Of a DNA stretch of 64,000 nt, positions 54,852 to 62,882 are shown one piece after another. A program made the translations under genes and the position numbers. Origin of the DNA: Massilia putida (GTDB lineage Bacteria > Pseudomonadota > Gammaproteobacteria > Burkholderiales > Burkholderiaceae_D). The stretch covers positions 6,448,001 through 6,512,000 of the forward strand of contig NZ_CP019038.1 of assembly GCF_001941825.1 (NCBI RefSeq). Reading direction: 5' to 3'. The notes below the pieces were generated by a model. It was not told the origin of the DNA and searched no databases. It worked only from the letters and a program-made list of their open reading frames with translations. Each line of letters opens with the position of its first letter. Within the stretch, counting starts at the first letter, position 1.

Positions 54852-55863
54852 CGCCGGCGGCGGGACCCGTCGAACCGCGCACGACGAGCTTCGCGGGGAA
54901 GGCGATGCGGGCCGGTTCCGTGGACCGTCCCGCAATCATGCCCACCACTTCGCGCACGGCATATTGCGCGATGGCGTCGAACGGCTGGTGCATCGTCGTC
55001 AGTTTCGGGAACACGCAGCCGGCCGTCGGGATGTCGTCGTAGCCGATTACGGAGATGTCGCCGGGGACGCTCAAGCCGCGGCTGTTGATGGCGTCCATGG
55101 CGCCGAACGCCATCTCGTCGTTGGCCGCGAAAATGGCGGTGGGCGGAACGGGGAGGGCGAGCAGCTGTTCGGTGGCCGCGTAACCCCCCGGTTGCACGAA
55201 CGCGCCGTTGACGACGAGCGCGGGGTCAAGCGCGATGCCGGCCGCCGCGAGCGCATCGAGGTAGCCCCGCTCGCGTTCCGCGCTCTGGCCCGTGCCCGGA
55301 TTGCCGGCGATGTAGGCGATGCGGCGGTGGCCCAGCGCCAGCAGGTGGTCGACGGCGGTACGCGCGCCCAGGCGGTTTTCCGCCGCCACGACGGGGACGG
55401 CGACGGGGCGCGCATCGAAGCAGAGCACGACGCTGGCCAGCTGCTGGCGCTCGATGGCTTCCAGGTAGCGGTCGTCCGCGCAGGGCATCACGAGCAGCAG
55501 GCCGTCGCACAGCTTGCCCAGCAGGTCGCACGTGGCCATGCGGTCCGGGCTGTCGAAGCGTTCCGCGTTGAACAGCAGGAGGTCGTAGCCCTCGGCGCGC
55601 GCATGCGTGCTGAGGGCGCGGATGATCTCGTGCAGCACGACGGGGCCGTAGTTGTTGACGAACACGCCGAGCAGCCGGCTGCGGTCGCCGCGCATGCGCC
55701 GCGCCAACGGGTCGGGCGTGTAGTGCAGTTGCGCGGCGGCGGCCAGGATGCGCTCGCGCGCTTCGGCCGATACATAACCTTCGCCGCGAATGGCGCGCGA
55801 CGCCGTGATCGGCGCGACGCCGGCGAGCCGGGCGACTTCACTGAGTTTGCTGACTTTACGCAT
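54790..55863 (-). CDS. LacI-family regulator 2
   Basis: A 357-residue repressor. The helix-turn-helix is [20 protein letters not shown] (residues 5-24). The sensor domain has [20 protein letters not shown] and [17 protein letters not shown]. It is similar in layout to LacI 1 (48863). It is transcribed toward the MFS gene, whose last 62 bp it overlaps antisense (54790-54851); these are the C-terminal about 20 codons of this protein, a basic tail ([11 protein letters not shown]). It is divergent from the first TonB receptor. The site at 55887 may be autoregulatory. Confidence 0.92.
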   Translation of the reverse strand: MRKVSKLSEVARLAGVAPITASRAIRGEGYVSAEARERILAAAAQLHYTPDPLARRMRGDRSRLLGVFVNNYGPVVLHEIIRALSTHARAEGYDLLLFNAERFDSPDRMATCDLLGKLCDGLLLVMPCADDRYLEAIERQQLASVVLCFDARPVAVPVVAAENRLGARTAVDHLLALGHRRIAYIAGNPGTGQSAERERGYLDALAAAGIALDPALVVNGAFVQPGGYAATEQLLALPVPPTAIFAANDEMAFGAMDAINSRGLSVPGDISVIGYDDIPTAGCVFPKLTTMHQPFDAIAQYAVREVVGMIAGRSTEPARIAFPAKLVVRGSTGPAAGVTPTTPRRPSRARRATTAGT

Positions 55864-55886
55864 GACGGGGAGTTTGACGGATTAAT

Positions 55887-55900
55887 GAGACAACGTACAT
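55887..55900 (-). promoter_or_regulatory. LacI-type operator candidate before the second LacI gene
   Basis: GAGACAACGTACAT; on the minus strand it reads ATGTACGTTGTCTC, sharing ACGTTGTC with the sites at 49983 and 62812. Its CG centre (55894/55895) is 31 bp from the gene start. Confidence 0.45.
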
Positions 55901-56051
55901 CACAAAATTCGTCAAAGGTATGACTGTTTAATATGCCTGCCGCCACAACAAGACAGGGAGTTTGCCGAAACATCGATGCTTTCCCTGTAAAAACAAGGGC
56001 TTACGCAGGATTTGCCGCCGTTCGTATGCTATTGCCGATTAATAATCGCTT

Positions 56052-56066
56052 GTGGTAACGTGACCA
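56052..56066 (+). promoter_or_regulatory. LacI-type operator candidate before the first TonB receptor
   Basis: GTGGTAACGTGACCA, with GTGGTAACGT in common with 49983-49996. It lies in the 282-bp gap between the LacI gene and the receptor gene, 86 bp before the receptor start. Confidence 0.5.
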
Positions 56067-56145
56067 TCGGCCGGCGTAAAGACTAAGCGACTATGCCCCA
56101 GCCCGGCACGAACTGGTCCAATAACGACACAAGAATGGAGACAAG

Positions 56146-59013
56146 ATGAACAAGAAGTTGCTCGCCACGCTGCTGCCGGTGGCGCTGGCCGCGGCATACG
56201 GGAACCAGGCGCTGGCCCAGGACACGCCGCAACCCGCCGCCCCGACGGCCGAGCCGGCCCCGCCGGCGGCGGACGCTCCCGCCGCGACGACCGTCGTCGT
56301 GACGGGCTTCCGTTCCAGCCTGCAGAAGGCGTTGAACCTCAAGCAGCAGGCGATCGGCGTGCGCGATTCCATCGTCGCCGAGGACATCGGCAAGTTCCCC
56401 GAGGCGAACGTGGCCGAGTCGCTGCAGCGCGTGCCGGGCGTGATCCTGAACCGCGACGAAAGCTCGGCGGAAGGCCAGCGCATCTCCATCCGCGGCCTGC
56501 CGACGGAATATTCGGTGACGACCCTGAACGGCGCGCCCGTCAACACGACGTCCACCAGCACCATCGGCAGCGCGGCGCGCGGCTTCAACTACGACGTGTT
56601 CGCGTCCGAACTGTTCGGCCGCGTCGACTTCTACAAGACCCCGCTGGCCGAGCTGACGGAAGGCGGCATGGGCGGCGTCGTCGACCTGCAGACGCCGCGC
56701 CCGTTCGACAACCCCAAGCGCACCGTACGCTACGCCGTCACCGCGGCGTACAACACGATGTCGGAGAAGACCGATCCGAGCGGCTTCGCGCTGTATTCGA
56801 ACACGTGGGGCCCGTGGGGCTTCCTGGCCGGCGTCGCCCATTCGAAGGCCGTCAACAACCGTTCCGGCTTCGAGGCGACGGGCGGCTACAACAGCTCGCG
56901 CCGCGGCAGCGCCTCGCCCGTGCTGGGCAACTTCGCCATGCAGCTGGACTACGACGACCCGCGCGCGAACCTGTCGGGCTATACGCGCGACCAGATCGAC
57001 AACGCGCTGCTGCCGCGAATCTACCGCTTCTACGGCTCGCAGAACCGGCGCTCGCGCGACGGCCTCGTGACGTCGCTGCAGTTCAAGGAAGGCGGCCTGA
57101 ATCTCAGCCTGGACGGCCTGGCCTCGCAACTGAAGAACAGCCGCGACGAGCTGTATTACGGCATCCTGATCCGCAACAGCAAGACGACGAACCGCAACGC
57201 GCCTGCCGGCCAGACGGGCCACAACGGCCTCGTCCCGCTGAACGTGCACATCGATCCCGCGTCCGACCTGCTGACGGGCACCTTCGGCAATACGTCGTAC
57301 AGCAGCGGCGTCACGTACGGCGACGACAAGACGAAGTTCGGCTACCTCGCGTTGAACGGCCGCTGGGAAGTCAAAAAGGGCACCGTGCTGACCGGCCAGC
57401 TGTCGGCCAACAACAGCGACGCGACGAGCTACCAGGACACCTTGTCGGGCCAGATCTTCGGCGTCGATTCCACCATCGACTACGGTTCGGACCACGTGTA
57501 CCCGTCGATGTCCTCGCCCGTCGACTACACGAACCCCGCCAACTTCACGGGCTTCGGCGTCAACACGGGCTGGACGCGCGAGACGGACAAGGGCCGCCAG
57601 GCGCGCCTGGTGCTGGACCAGGACTACGACCTGTGGGGCGGCTGGACCGGCCACTTCAAGGGCGGCATCGTGTACGTCGACACGACCAAGGGCGTCGAGA
57701 AGCGCAACGCGACGTCCGACATGACGAAGACGCTGAACCAGCTGGGCGACGCCGGCCTGCGTTCCGGCATGGTGTCGAAGCTGCCGATCTCGAACCTGGA
57801 CATGGGCGACGGGTGGCCGCACCAGTTCGGCACCTTCACGCGCAGCTACACCATCGGCACGTTCGATCCGCTGGCCTACAACACGGGCGCCACGTTCACG
57901 CCGGCGCAAAGCTTCGGCGCCGAAGAAAAGGTCACGACGGGCTTCGCGCAGTCCGACTTCAAGGGCGAGGTCCTCGCGCGCGAACTGCGCATCAACGCCG
58001 GCGTACGCTGGGCGGAGACGAAGCTGGGCATCGCCAACTTCAAGAAGTCCGGCGCGGGCAATACCTATCTGCCGAACCAGGAACACGGCAAGTACACGAA
58101 CGTGCTGCCGGCCGTCAGCGCCGCGTACGACCTGACGGAAGACCTGATCTGGCGCGCCTCGTACGGCAAGACGATCAGCCGCGCGTCGCTGTCGATCATC
58201 GCCGCGCAGACCGTCATCCCGAACCCGTTCGACAACACGGCCACCGCCGGCAACCCGAACCTGAAGCCGCAGCAATCGAAGAACCTGGACACCAGCCTGG
58301 AATGGTATTTCAAGCCGGGCAGCGTGCTGTCGGCCGCATACTTCAAGAAAGAGCTGACCGACGCCACCGTCTCGAGCACGACGCAGACGACGTTCGGCGC
58401 GCTGGGCCTGCCCGACACGGCGCTGGGCGCGATCTTTCAGGACAAGAACGGCCACGTCGATCCGAACCTGCCGATGACCCTGCGCACCTACGGCAACGCG
58501 GGCCAGCAGACGCTGAAAGGCTACGAGCTCGCGTACCAGCAGGACTTCAACTTCCTGCCCGACCCGTTCAGGGGCCTGGGCGCGCTGGCGAGCTATACGC
58601 ACATCGACCCGTTCAACAGCCAGAAGTGGATCACGAACGCCGGCAAGGAAATCCAGGTCAACTCGGTGCCGAAGTACGCGTACAGCTTCACGACCTACTA
58701 CGAGCGCGGCCCCCTGGCCATGCGCCTCTCGTACAACTACAAGGGCCGCTCGCTGCACGGGGATAATCCGAAGAACAACGGCGACGATCTGATCCGCTGG
58801 CGCGCCGCACGGGGCTACCTGGACGGGAACATCAGCTATAAACTCTCGGAGAACCTGGAACTGCGCGTCGATGCGCTGAACCTGTCCAACACGCTGTCGT
58901 ACGATTACTTCGAAGACGCGACCGGGCAGTACGGCGACGGCCACCGCACGCGCATGGATTATGCGAAGTACGACGGCCGCACGATCAAGATCGGCATCCG
59001 CGGCAAGCTGTAA
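56146..59013 (+). CDS. TonB-dependent receptor (outer-membrane glycan importer)
   Basis: A 955-residue receptor. A signal peptide ends near QALAQD (about 24). A proline/alanine-rich spacer and a plug domain follow (KFPEANVAESLQRVPGVIL, RISIRGLP, LLPRIYRF). The remainder forms the 22-strand barrel with aromatic-rich strands, ending IKIGIRGKL. The plug start GFRSSLQKALNLKQQAIG is typical of the Xanthomonas/Caulobacter type used for glycans. It should work with TonB-ExbBD to import an oligosaccharide. A LacI-type site lies 86 bp upstream. Confidence 0.93.
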   Translation: MNKKLLATLLPVALAAAYGNQALAQDTPQPAAPTAEPAPPAADAPAATTVVVTGFRSSLQKALNLKQQAIGVRDSIVAEDIGKFPEANVAESLQRVPGVILNRDESSAEGQRISIRGLPTEYSVTTLNGAPVNTTSTSTIGSAARGFNYDVFASELFGRVDFYKTPLAELTEGGMGGVVDLQTPRPFDNPKRTVRYAVTAAYNTMSEKTDPSGFALYSNTWGPWGFLAGVAHSKAVNNRSGFEATGGYNSSRRGSASPVLGNFAMQLDYDDPRANLSGYTRDQIDNALLPRIYRFYGSQNRRSRDGLVTSLQFKEGGLNLSLDGLASQLKNSRDELYYGILIRNSKTTNRNAPAGQTGHNGLVPLNVHIDPASDLLTGTFGNTSYSSGVTYGDDKTKFGYLALNGRWEVKKGTVLTGQLSANNSDATSYQDTLSGQIFGVDSTIDYGSDHVYPSMSSPVDYTNPANFTGFGVNTGWTRETDKGRQARLVLDQDYDLWGGWTGHFKGGIVYVDTTKGVEKRNATSDMTKTLNQLGDAGLRSGMVSKLPISNLDMGDGWPHQFGTFTRSYTIGTFDPLAYNTGATFTPAQSFGAEEKVTTGFAQSDFKGEVLARELRINAGVRWAETKLGIANFKKSGAGNTYLPNQEHGKYTNVLPAVSAAYDLTEDLIWRASYGKTISRASLSIIAAQTVIPNPFDNTATAGNPNLKPQQSKNLDTSLEWYFKPGSVLSAAYFKKELTDATVSSTTQTTFGALGLPDTALGAIFQDKNGHVDPNLPMTLRTYGNAGQQTLKGYELAYQQDFNFLPDPFRGLGALASYTHIDPFNSQKWITNAGKEIQVNSVPKYAYSFTTYYERGPLAMRLSYNYKGRSLHGDNPKNNGDDLIRWRAARGYLDGNISYKLSENLELRVDALNLSNTLSYDYFEDATGQYGDGHRTRMDYAKYDGRTIKIGIRGKL

Positions 59014-59037
59014 TTCTCGACCTTTACCGACGACGAC

Positions 59038-61383
59038 ATGACCATCAGTTTCCAACGCCGGCGCCTGCTGCAGGGCGCAGCCCTGCTTCCGTTCAGCGGC
59101 ACCATCCACGCGGCCGTCTCGCACCGCTTCGCGATCGACGACCGGAACTTCCTGCTGGACGGGACGCCGCTGCAGATCCGCTGCGGCGAAATGCACTTCG
59201 CACGCGTGCCGCGCGAGTACTGGTCGCACCGCCTCAAGACCATCAAGGCGATGGGCCTGAACGCGGTGTGCGCCTACCTGTTCTGGAATTACCACGAGTG
59301 GCGCGAGGGCCGCTACGACTGGGCCGCGCAGCGCGACGCGGCGGAGTTCTGCCGGCTTGCGCAGGAAGAGGGCTTGTGGGTGATCCTGCGCCCCGGCCCC
59401 TACGCCTGCGCGGAATGGGAGATGGGCGGTTTGCCGTGGTGGCTGCTGAAGCACGACGGCGACGCCTTCCTGCGCACACGCGACGAGGCTTTTCTAGCGC
59501 CCGCGCGGCGCTGGCTGAAGGAGGTCGGGCGGGTGCTGGGGCCGATGCAGGTGACGAAGGGCGGCAACATCCTGATGGTGCAGGTCGAGAACGAGTACGG
59601 TTTCTTCGGCGAGGACCTGGGCTACCTGCGCGTGCTGCGCCAGGCGCTGCTCGATGCCGGCTTCGACGTGCCGCTGTTCCAGTGCAATCCGACGAACGCC
59701 GTCGCGCGCACGCACATTCCCGAATTGTTCTCGGTGGCGAACTTCGGCAGCGACCCGGCCGCCGGGTTCAAGGCGCTGGACGCCGTGCAGAAGGGCCCGC
59801 GCATGTGCGGCGAATATTATTCCGGCTGGTTCGACACGTGGGGTTCGCCGCACCGCCGCGGCGGCGTCGAGGGCGCGACAAAGGATATCGCCGCGATGCT
59901 GAAGGCGAACGGTTCGTTCAGCCTGTACATGGCGCACGGCGGCACGACGTTCGGCCTGTGGGGCGGCTGCGACCGCCCGTTCCGGCCCGATACGACGAGC
60001 TACGACTACGACGCGCCGATCGGCGAGGCGGGCTGGATCGGCGAGAAATTCGACGCCTACCGCGCCGCGATCACGCCGTTCCTGGCGCCGGGCGAAAAAC
60101 TGCCGGCACCGCCCCCGCGCATGCCCGTGATGACGATTCCCCCGTTCGCGCTGGCGGAATCGGCCGCCGTGAAGTCCGCGCTGCCGGCACGCGCGATCCA
60201 GGACGTGTCGCCCCGTCCGATCGAACAGTACGACATCAGCCGCGGGCTCGTCTCGTATCGCGTGACCCTGCCGGCCGGCGCGGCGGGCGTGGTCGAGGTG
60301 GCGCGCGCCCGCGACCTGGCGTGGGTCAGTCTCGACGGCAAGCCGGTCGGCACGCTGGACACGCGCTACCGCCGCTACAAGGTCGACGTCCCGGCCCGCG
60401 GCAAGCCGGCGACGCTCGAGATCCTGCTGTACACGATCGCGCGCGTGAACTTCGGCCCCGAAGTCCACGACCGCAAGGGCATCCACGGCCCCGTGACGTT
60501 CACGCCGAAGGGCGGCGCCGCGCAGCCGCTGGAACACTGGGAAATCCGCGCCATCGATTTCGACGCGGACGGCGTGCTGCCGCCGCTCGCGTTCAAGAAG
60601 GGCCGGGGGAAGGGCGCCGCGTTTTACCGGGGCAGCTTCGACGCCGCCCGTACGGACGATACGTTTCTCGACATGTCGGCCTGGGGCCAGGGCGTCGTGT
60701 GGATCAACGGCCGCTGCCTCGGGCGCTTCTGGAGCATCGGCCCCACACAGACGATGTATCTGCCGGGACCGTGGATCCGCAAGGGCCGCAACGAGGTCGT
60801 CGTGCTGGACCTGACCGGACCGCGCGGGCAGGGCGCGCCGACGATCGCGGGCCTGGCCGAACCGATCCTCGACCAGCTGCACCGCGAACGCGATTTTCCC
60901 CGTCCTCCGAGCACCGCGCGGCCGCATCTGGACGGCGTGAAACCCGTGCACGAGGGCGAATTCGCGCCCGGTTCGCAGACCCAGGACGTGCGCTTCGCCG
61001 CGCCGGCAACGGGCCGCCAGTTCTGCCTGGAGGCGCTGGACGCGTTCGACGGCAAGCCGTATGCTGCCGTGGCCGAGCTGGCCCTGCTGGACAAGGACGG
61101 CAAGCTGCTGGACCAATCCAACTGGACCATCGCCTGGGTCGACAGCGAGGAAGCGACGAAGGAAGACGGCGGCGCGCTGAACGCGATCAATGGCCAGAAC
61201 AGCGATTACTGGATCACGGCGCTGAAGGGCGATGCGTATCCGCACCGGCTCGTGCTCGACCTGGGCCGGCCGATGGAAGTCGCGGGCTTGCGCTACGTGC
61301 CGCGCCAGGGCCCGGATGGCGTGGCGGGACGCATCCGCCACTTCCGCGCGTATGTCGGCGACGCGCTGGTGGCGGACCAATGA
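59038..61383 (+). CDS. Glycoside hydrolase family 35 beta-galactosidase
   Basis: A 781-residue exported enzyme. The N-terminus MTISFQRRRLLQGAALLP is an RRR-type (Tat-like) signal. The TIM barrel has CGEMHFARVPREYW, QVENEYG with the acid/base Glu186, and CGEYYSGWFDTWG with the nucleophile Glu259. Middle domains bear the usual GH35 beta sandwiches. The last about 130 residues (SNWTIAWVDSEEATKE, HRLVLDLGRPMEVAG) look like a discoidin-type carbohydrate-binding domain. It removes terminal beta-galactose. It starts 24 bp after the receptor stop. Confidence 0.92.
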   Translation: MTISFQRRRLLQGAALLPFSGTIHAAVSHRFAIDDRNFLLDGTPLQIRCGEMHFARVPREYWSHRLKTIKAMGLNAVCAYLFWNYHEWREGRYDWAAQRDAAEFCRLAQEEGLWVILRPGPYACAEWEMGGLPWWLLKHDGDAFLRTRDEAFLAPARRWLKEVGRVLGPMQVTKGGNILMVQVENEYGFFGEDLGYLRVLRQALLDAGFDVPLFQCNPTNAVARTHIPELFSVANFGSDPAAGFKALDAVQKGPRMCGEYYSGWFDTWGSPHRRGGVEGATKDIAAMLKANGSFSLYMAHGGTTFGLWGGCDRPFRPDTTSYDYDAPIGEAGWIGEKFDAYRAAITPFLAPGEKLPAPPPRMPVMTIPPFALAESAAVKSALPARAIQDVSPRPIEQYDISRGLVSYRVTLPAGAAGVVEVARARDLAWVSLDGKPVGTLDTRYRRYKVDVPARGKPATLEILLYTIARVNFGPEVHDRKGIHGPVTFTPKGGAAQPLEHWEIRAIDFDADGVLPPLAFKKGRGKGAAFYRGSFDAARTDDTFLDMSAWGQGVVWINGRCLGRFWSIGPTQTMYLPGPWIRKGRNEVVVLDLTGPRGQGAPTIAGLAEPILDQLHRERDFPRPPSTARPHLDGVKPVHEGEFAPGSQTQDVRFAAPATGRQFCLEALDAFDGKPYAAVAELALLDKDGKLLDQSNWTIAWVDSEEATKEDGGALNAINGQNSDYWITALKGDAYPHRLVLDLGRPMEVAGLRYVPRQGPDGVAGRIRHFRAYVGDALVADQ

Positions 61384-61399
61384 CGAGCAAGGGACGCGC

Positions 61400-62653
61400 A
61401 TGAAACGACGACACTTCATGGGCAGTTTCGCGGCGGCTGCCGGCGCGTTGGGCGTGCCCGGCGCGGCCCCGGCGGCGGCGCCCGCGAGAACGGGCACGGA
61501 GCGCGACTGGATGCTCGGCCTGCTGCAAAAGATGGCCGAGCCGGTGCTGTCCGCGATGGCGCGGGGCGAACTGAAAAAACGCTTCCCGCTCGAACTGAGC
61601 CCCACGTGGGATGGCCGCAGCCCGCAGGTCGCGTACCTGGAATGCTTCGGCCGGCTGATCGCCGGCATCGCGCCGTGGCTGGCGCTGCCGACCGATGCGA
61701 CGGCGGAAGGGCGCTTGCGGGAGCGTCTGCGCCAGCTCGCGCTGCAGTGCTACGCGCATGCCGTCGACCCGGCGAGCCCGGATTACCTGGGGTGGCGGGC
61801 CGGCGGGCAGGCGCTCGTCGACTCGTCCTATTTCACGAATGCGCTGATCCGTGCGCCCAAGGCGTTGTGGGAACCGCTCGACGCGACGACGAAGCAGCGC
61901 ATCGTCGCCGAGATCAAGGGCTTGCGCAGCATCGAGCCGCCGTACATCAACTGGATGCTGTTCGCGGCGATGAACGAGGCGTTCCTGCTGTCGGTGGGCG
62001 AACAGGCCGATCCGATGCGCACGAACGTCGCCATCCGCAAGGTCAATGAATGGTATGTCGGCGACGGCTGGATCAAGGATGGCGAGACGTTCCACTTCGA
62101 CTACTACAACTCGTACGTGATGTACCCGATGCTGTTCGAGATCCTCGAGGTGCTGGAGCGGCACGACGCGCCGTTCTGGAACGGCAAGCCGGCGGACCTG
62201 CGCGCCCAGGCGTTGAAACGCATGCAGCGCTACTGCGAGCACCTGGAGCGTTTCGTCTCGCCCACCGGCACCTATCCGCCGATCGGGCGCTCGCTCACCT
62301 ACCGCACGGCCGTGTTCCAGCCGCTCGCGCTGCTGGCGTGGCGCAAGCAGCTGCCGGCCAGCCTGCCCGAAGGCCAGGTGCGCGCGGCCATGCAGGCCGT
62401 CCACGACGCCGTGTGGTCGGACCCGACCAACTTCACGAAGGACGGCTATCTGACGATCGGCTTCGTCGGGCACCATCCGGAACTGGCCGACATCTATTCC
62501 AACAACGGCAGCATGTACATCGCGTCGGAAAGCCTGCTGGCGCTGGGCCTGGCGCCGGGCGATTCCTATTGGACGAGTCCGGCGCAGGACTGGACGCAGA
62601 AAAAGGCCTTCGCGGGCCGCGCCTTCCCTAAGGATTACGCCGTCGCTTACTGA
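61400..62653 (+). CDS. DUF2264-type (alpha/alpha-barrel) exported glycosidase-like protein
   Basis: A 417-residue protein with an RR-type signal (MKRRHFMGSFAAAAGAL). The body is an alpha/alpha barrel with GGQALVDSSYFTNALIRA, INWMLFAAMNEAF, DGETFHFDYYNSYVMYP and GRSLTYRTAVFQPLAL, typical of DUF2264. Related proteins have been placed among beta-glucuronidase-type enzymes (GH154); I give this from memory. With GH35 and GH105-like genes it probably trims a galactose/uronate glycan (inference). It starts 16 bp after the GH35 stop. Confidence 0.8.
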   Translation: MKRRHFMGSFAAAAGALGVPGAAPAAAPARTGTERDWMLGLLQKMAEPVLSAMARGELKKRFPLELSPTWDGRSPQVAYLECFGRLIAGIAPWLALPTDATAEGRLRERLRQLALQCYAHAVDPASPDYLGWRAGGQALVDSSYFTNALIRAPKALWEPLDATTKQRIVAEIKGLRSIEPPYINWMLFAAMNEAFLLSVGEQADPMRTNVAIRKVNEWYVGDGWIKDGETFHFDYYNSYVMYPMLFEILEVLERHDAPFWNGKPADLRAQALKRMQRYCEHLERFVSPTGTYPPIGRSLTYRTAVFQPLALLAWRKQLPASLPEGQVRAAMQAVHDAVWSDPTNFTKDGYLTIGFVGHHPELADIYSNNGSMYIASESLLALGLAPGDSYWTSPAQDWTQKKAFAGRAFPKDYAVAY

Positions 62654-62811
62654 CGTCCCGGCATGCCGTGCGCATCGTCCTATATGTTTATGGCATGCCA
62701 GAGCGTAAAGAATCCATAGTGGTATCGATTGCAGTGCTACGTACAATAATCCGGTACGGGCGTACAGACAGTGGCGATCCCGACGCGACAGCCCCCTTTT
62801 TGCGTCGTTTT

Positions 62812-62827
62812 GCGACAACGTTGTCGC
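62812..62827 (+). promoter_or_regulatory. LacI-type operator candidate before the second TonB receptor
   Basis: GCGACAACGTTGTCGC, a perfect 16-bp palindrome with a CG centre, 55 bp before the receptor start at 62883. It is the most symmetrical of the six sites and gives the likely consensus. Confidence 0.65.
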
Positions 62828-62882
62828 TTCCGCCCCGGACATAACGAGCAAACATTCATATAACGGAGAATGGGAGACAAGC

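Noticed and set aside
56083..59454. A 1123-codon open frame on the minus strand opposite the TonB receptor and GH35 start
   Set aside because: The plus strand carries recognisable proteins; the antisense frame has no domain and is the codon-bias shadow of them.
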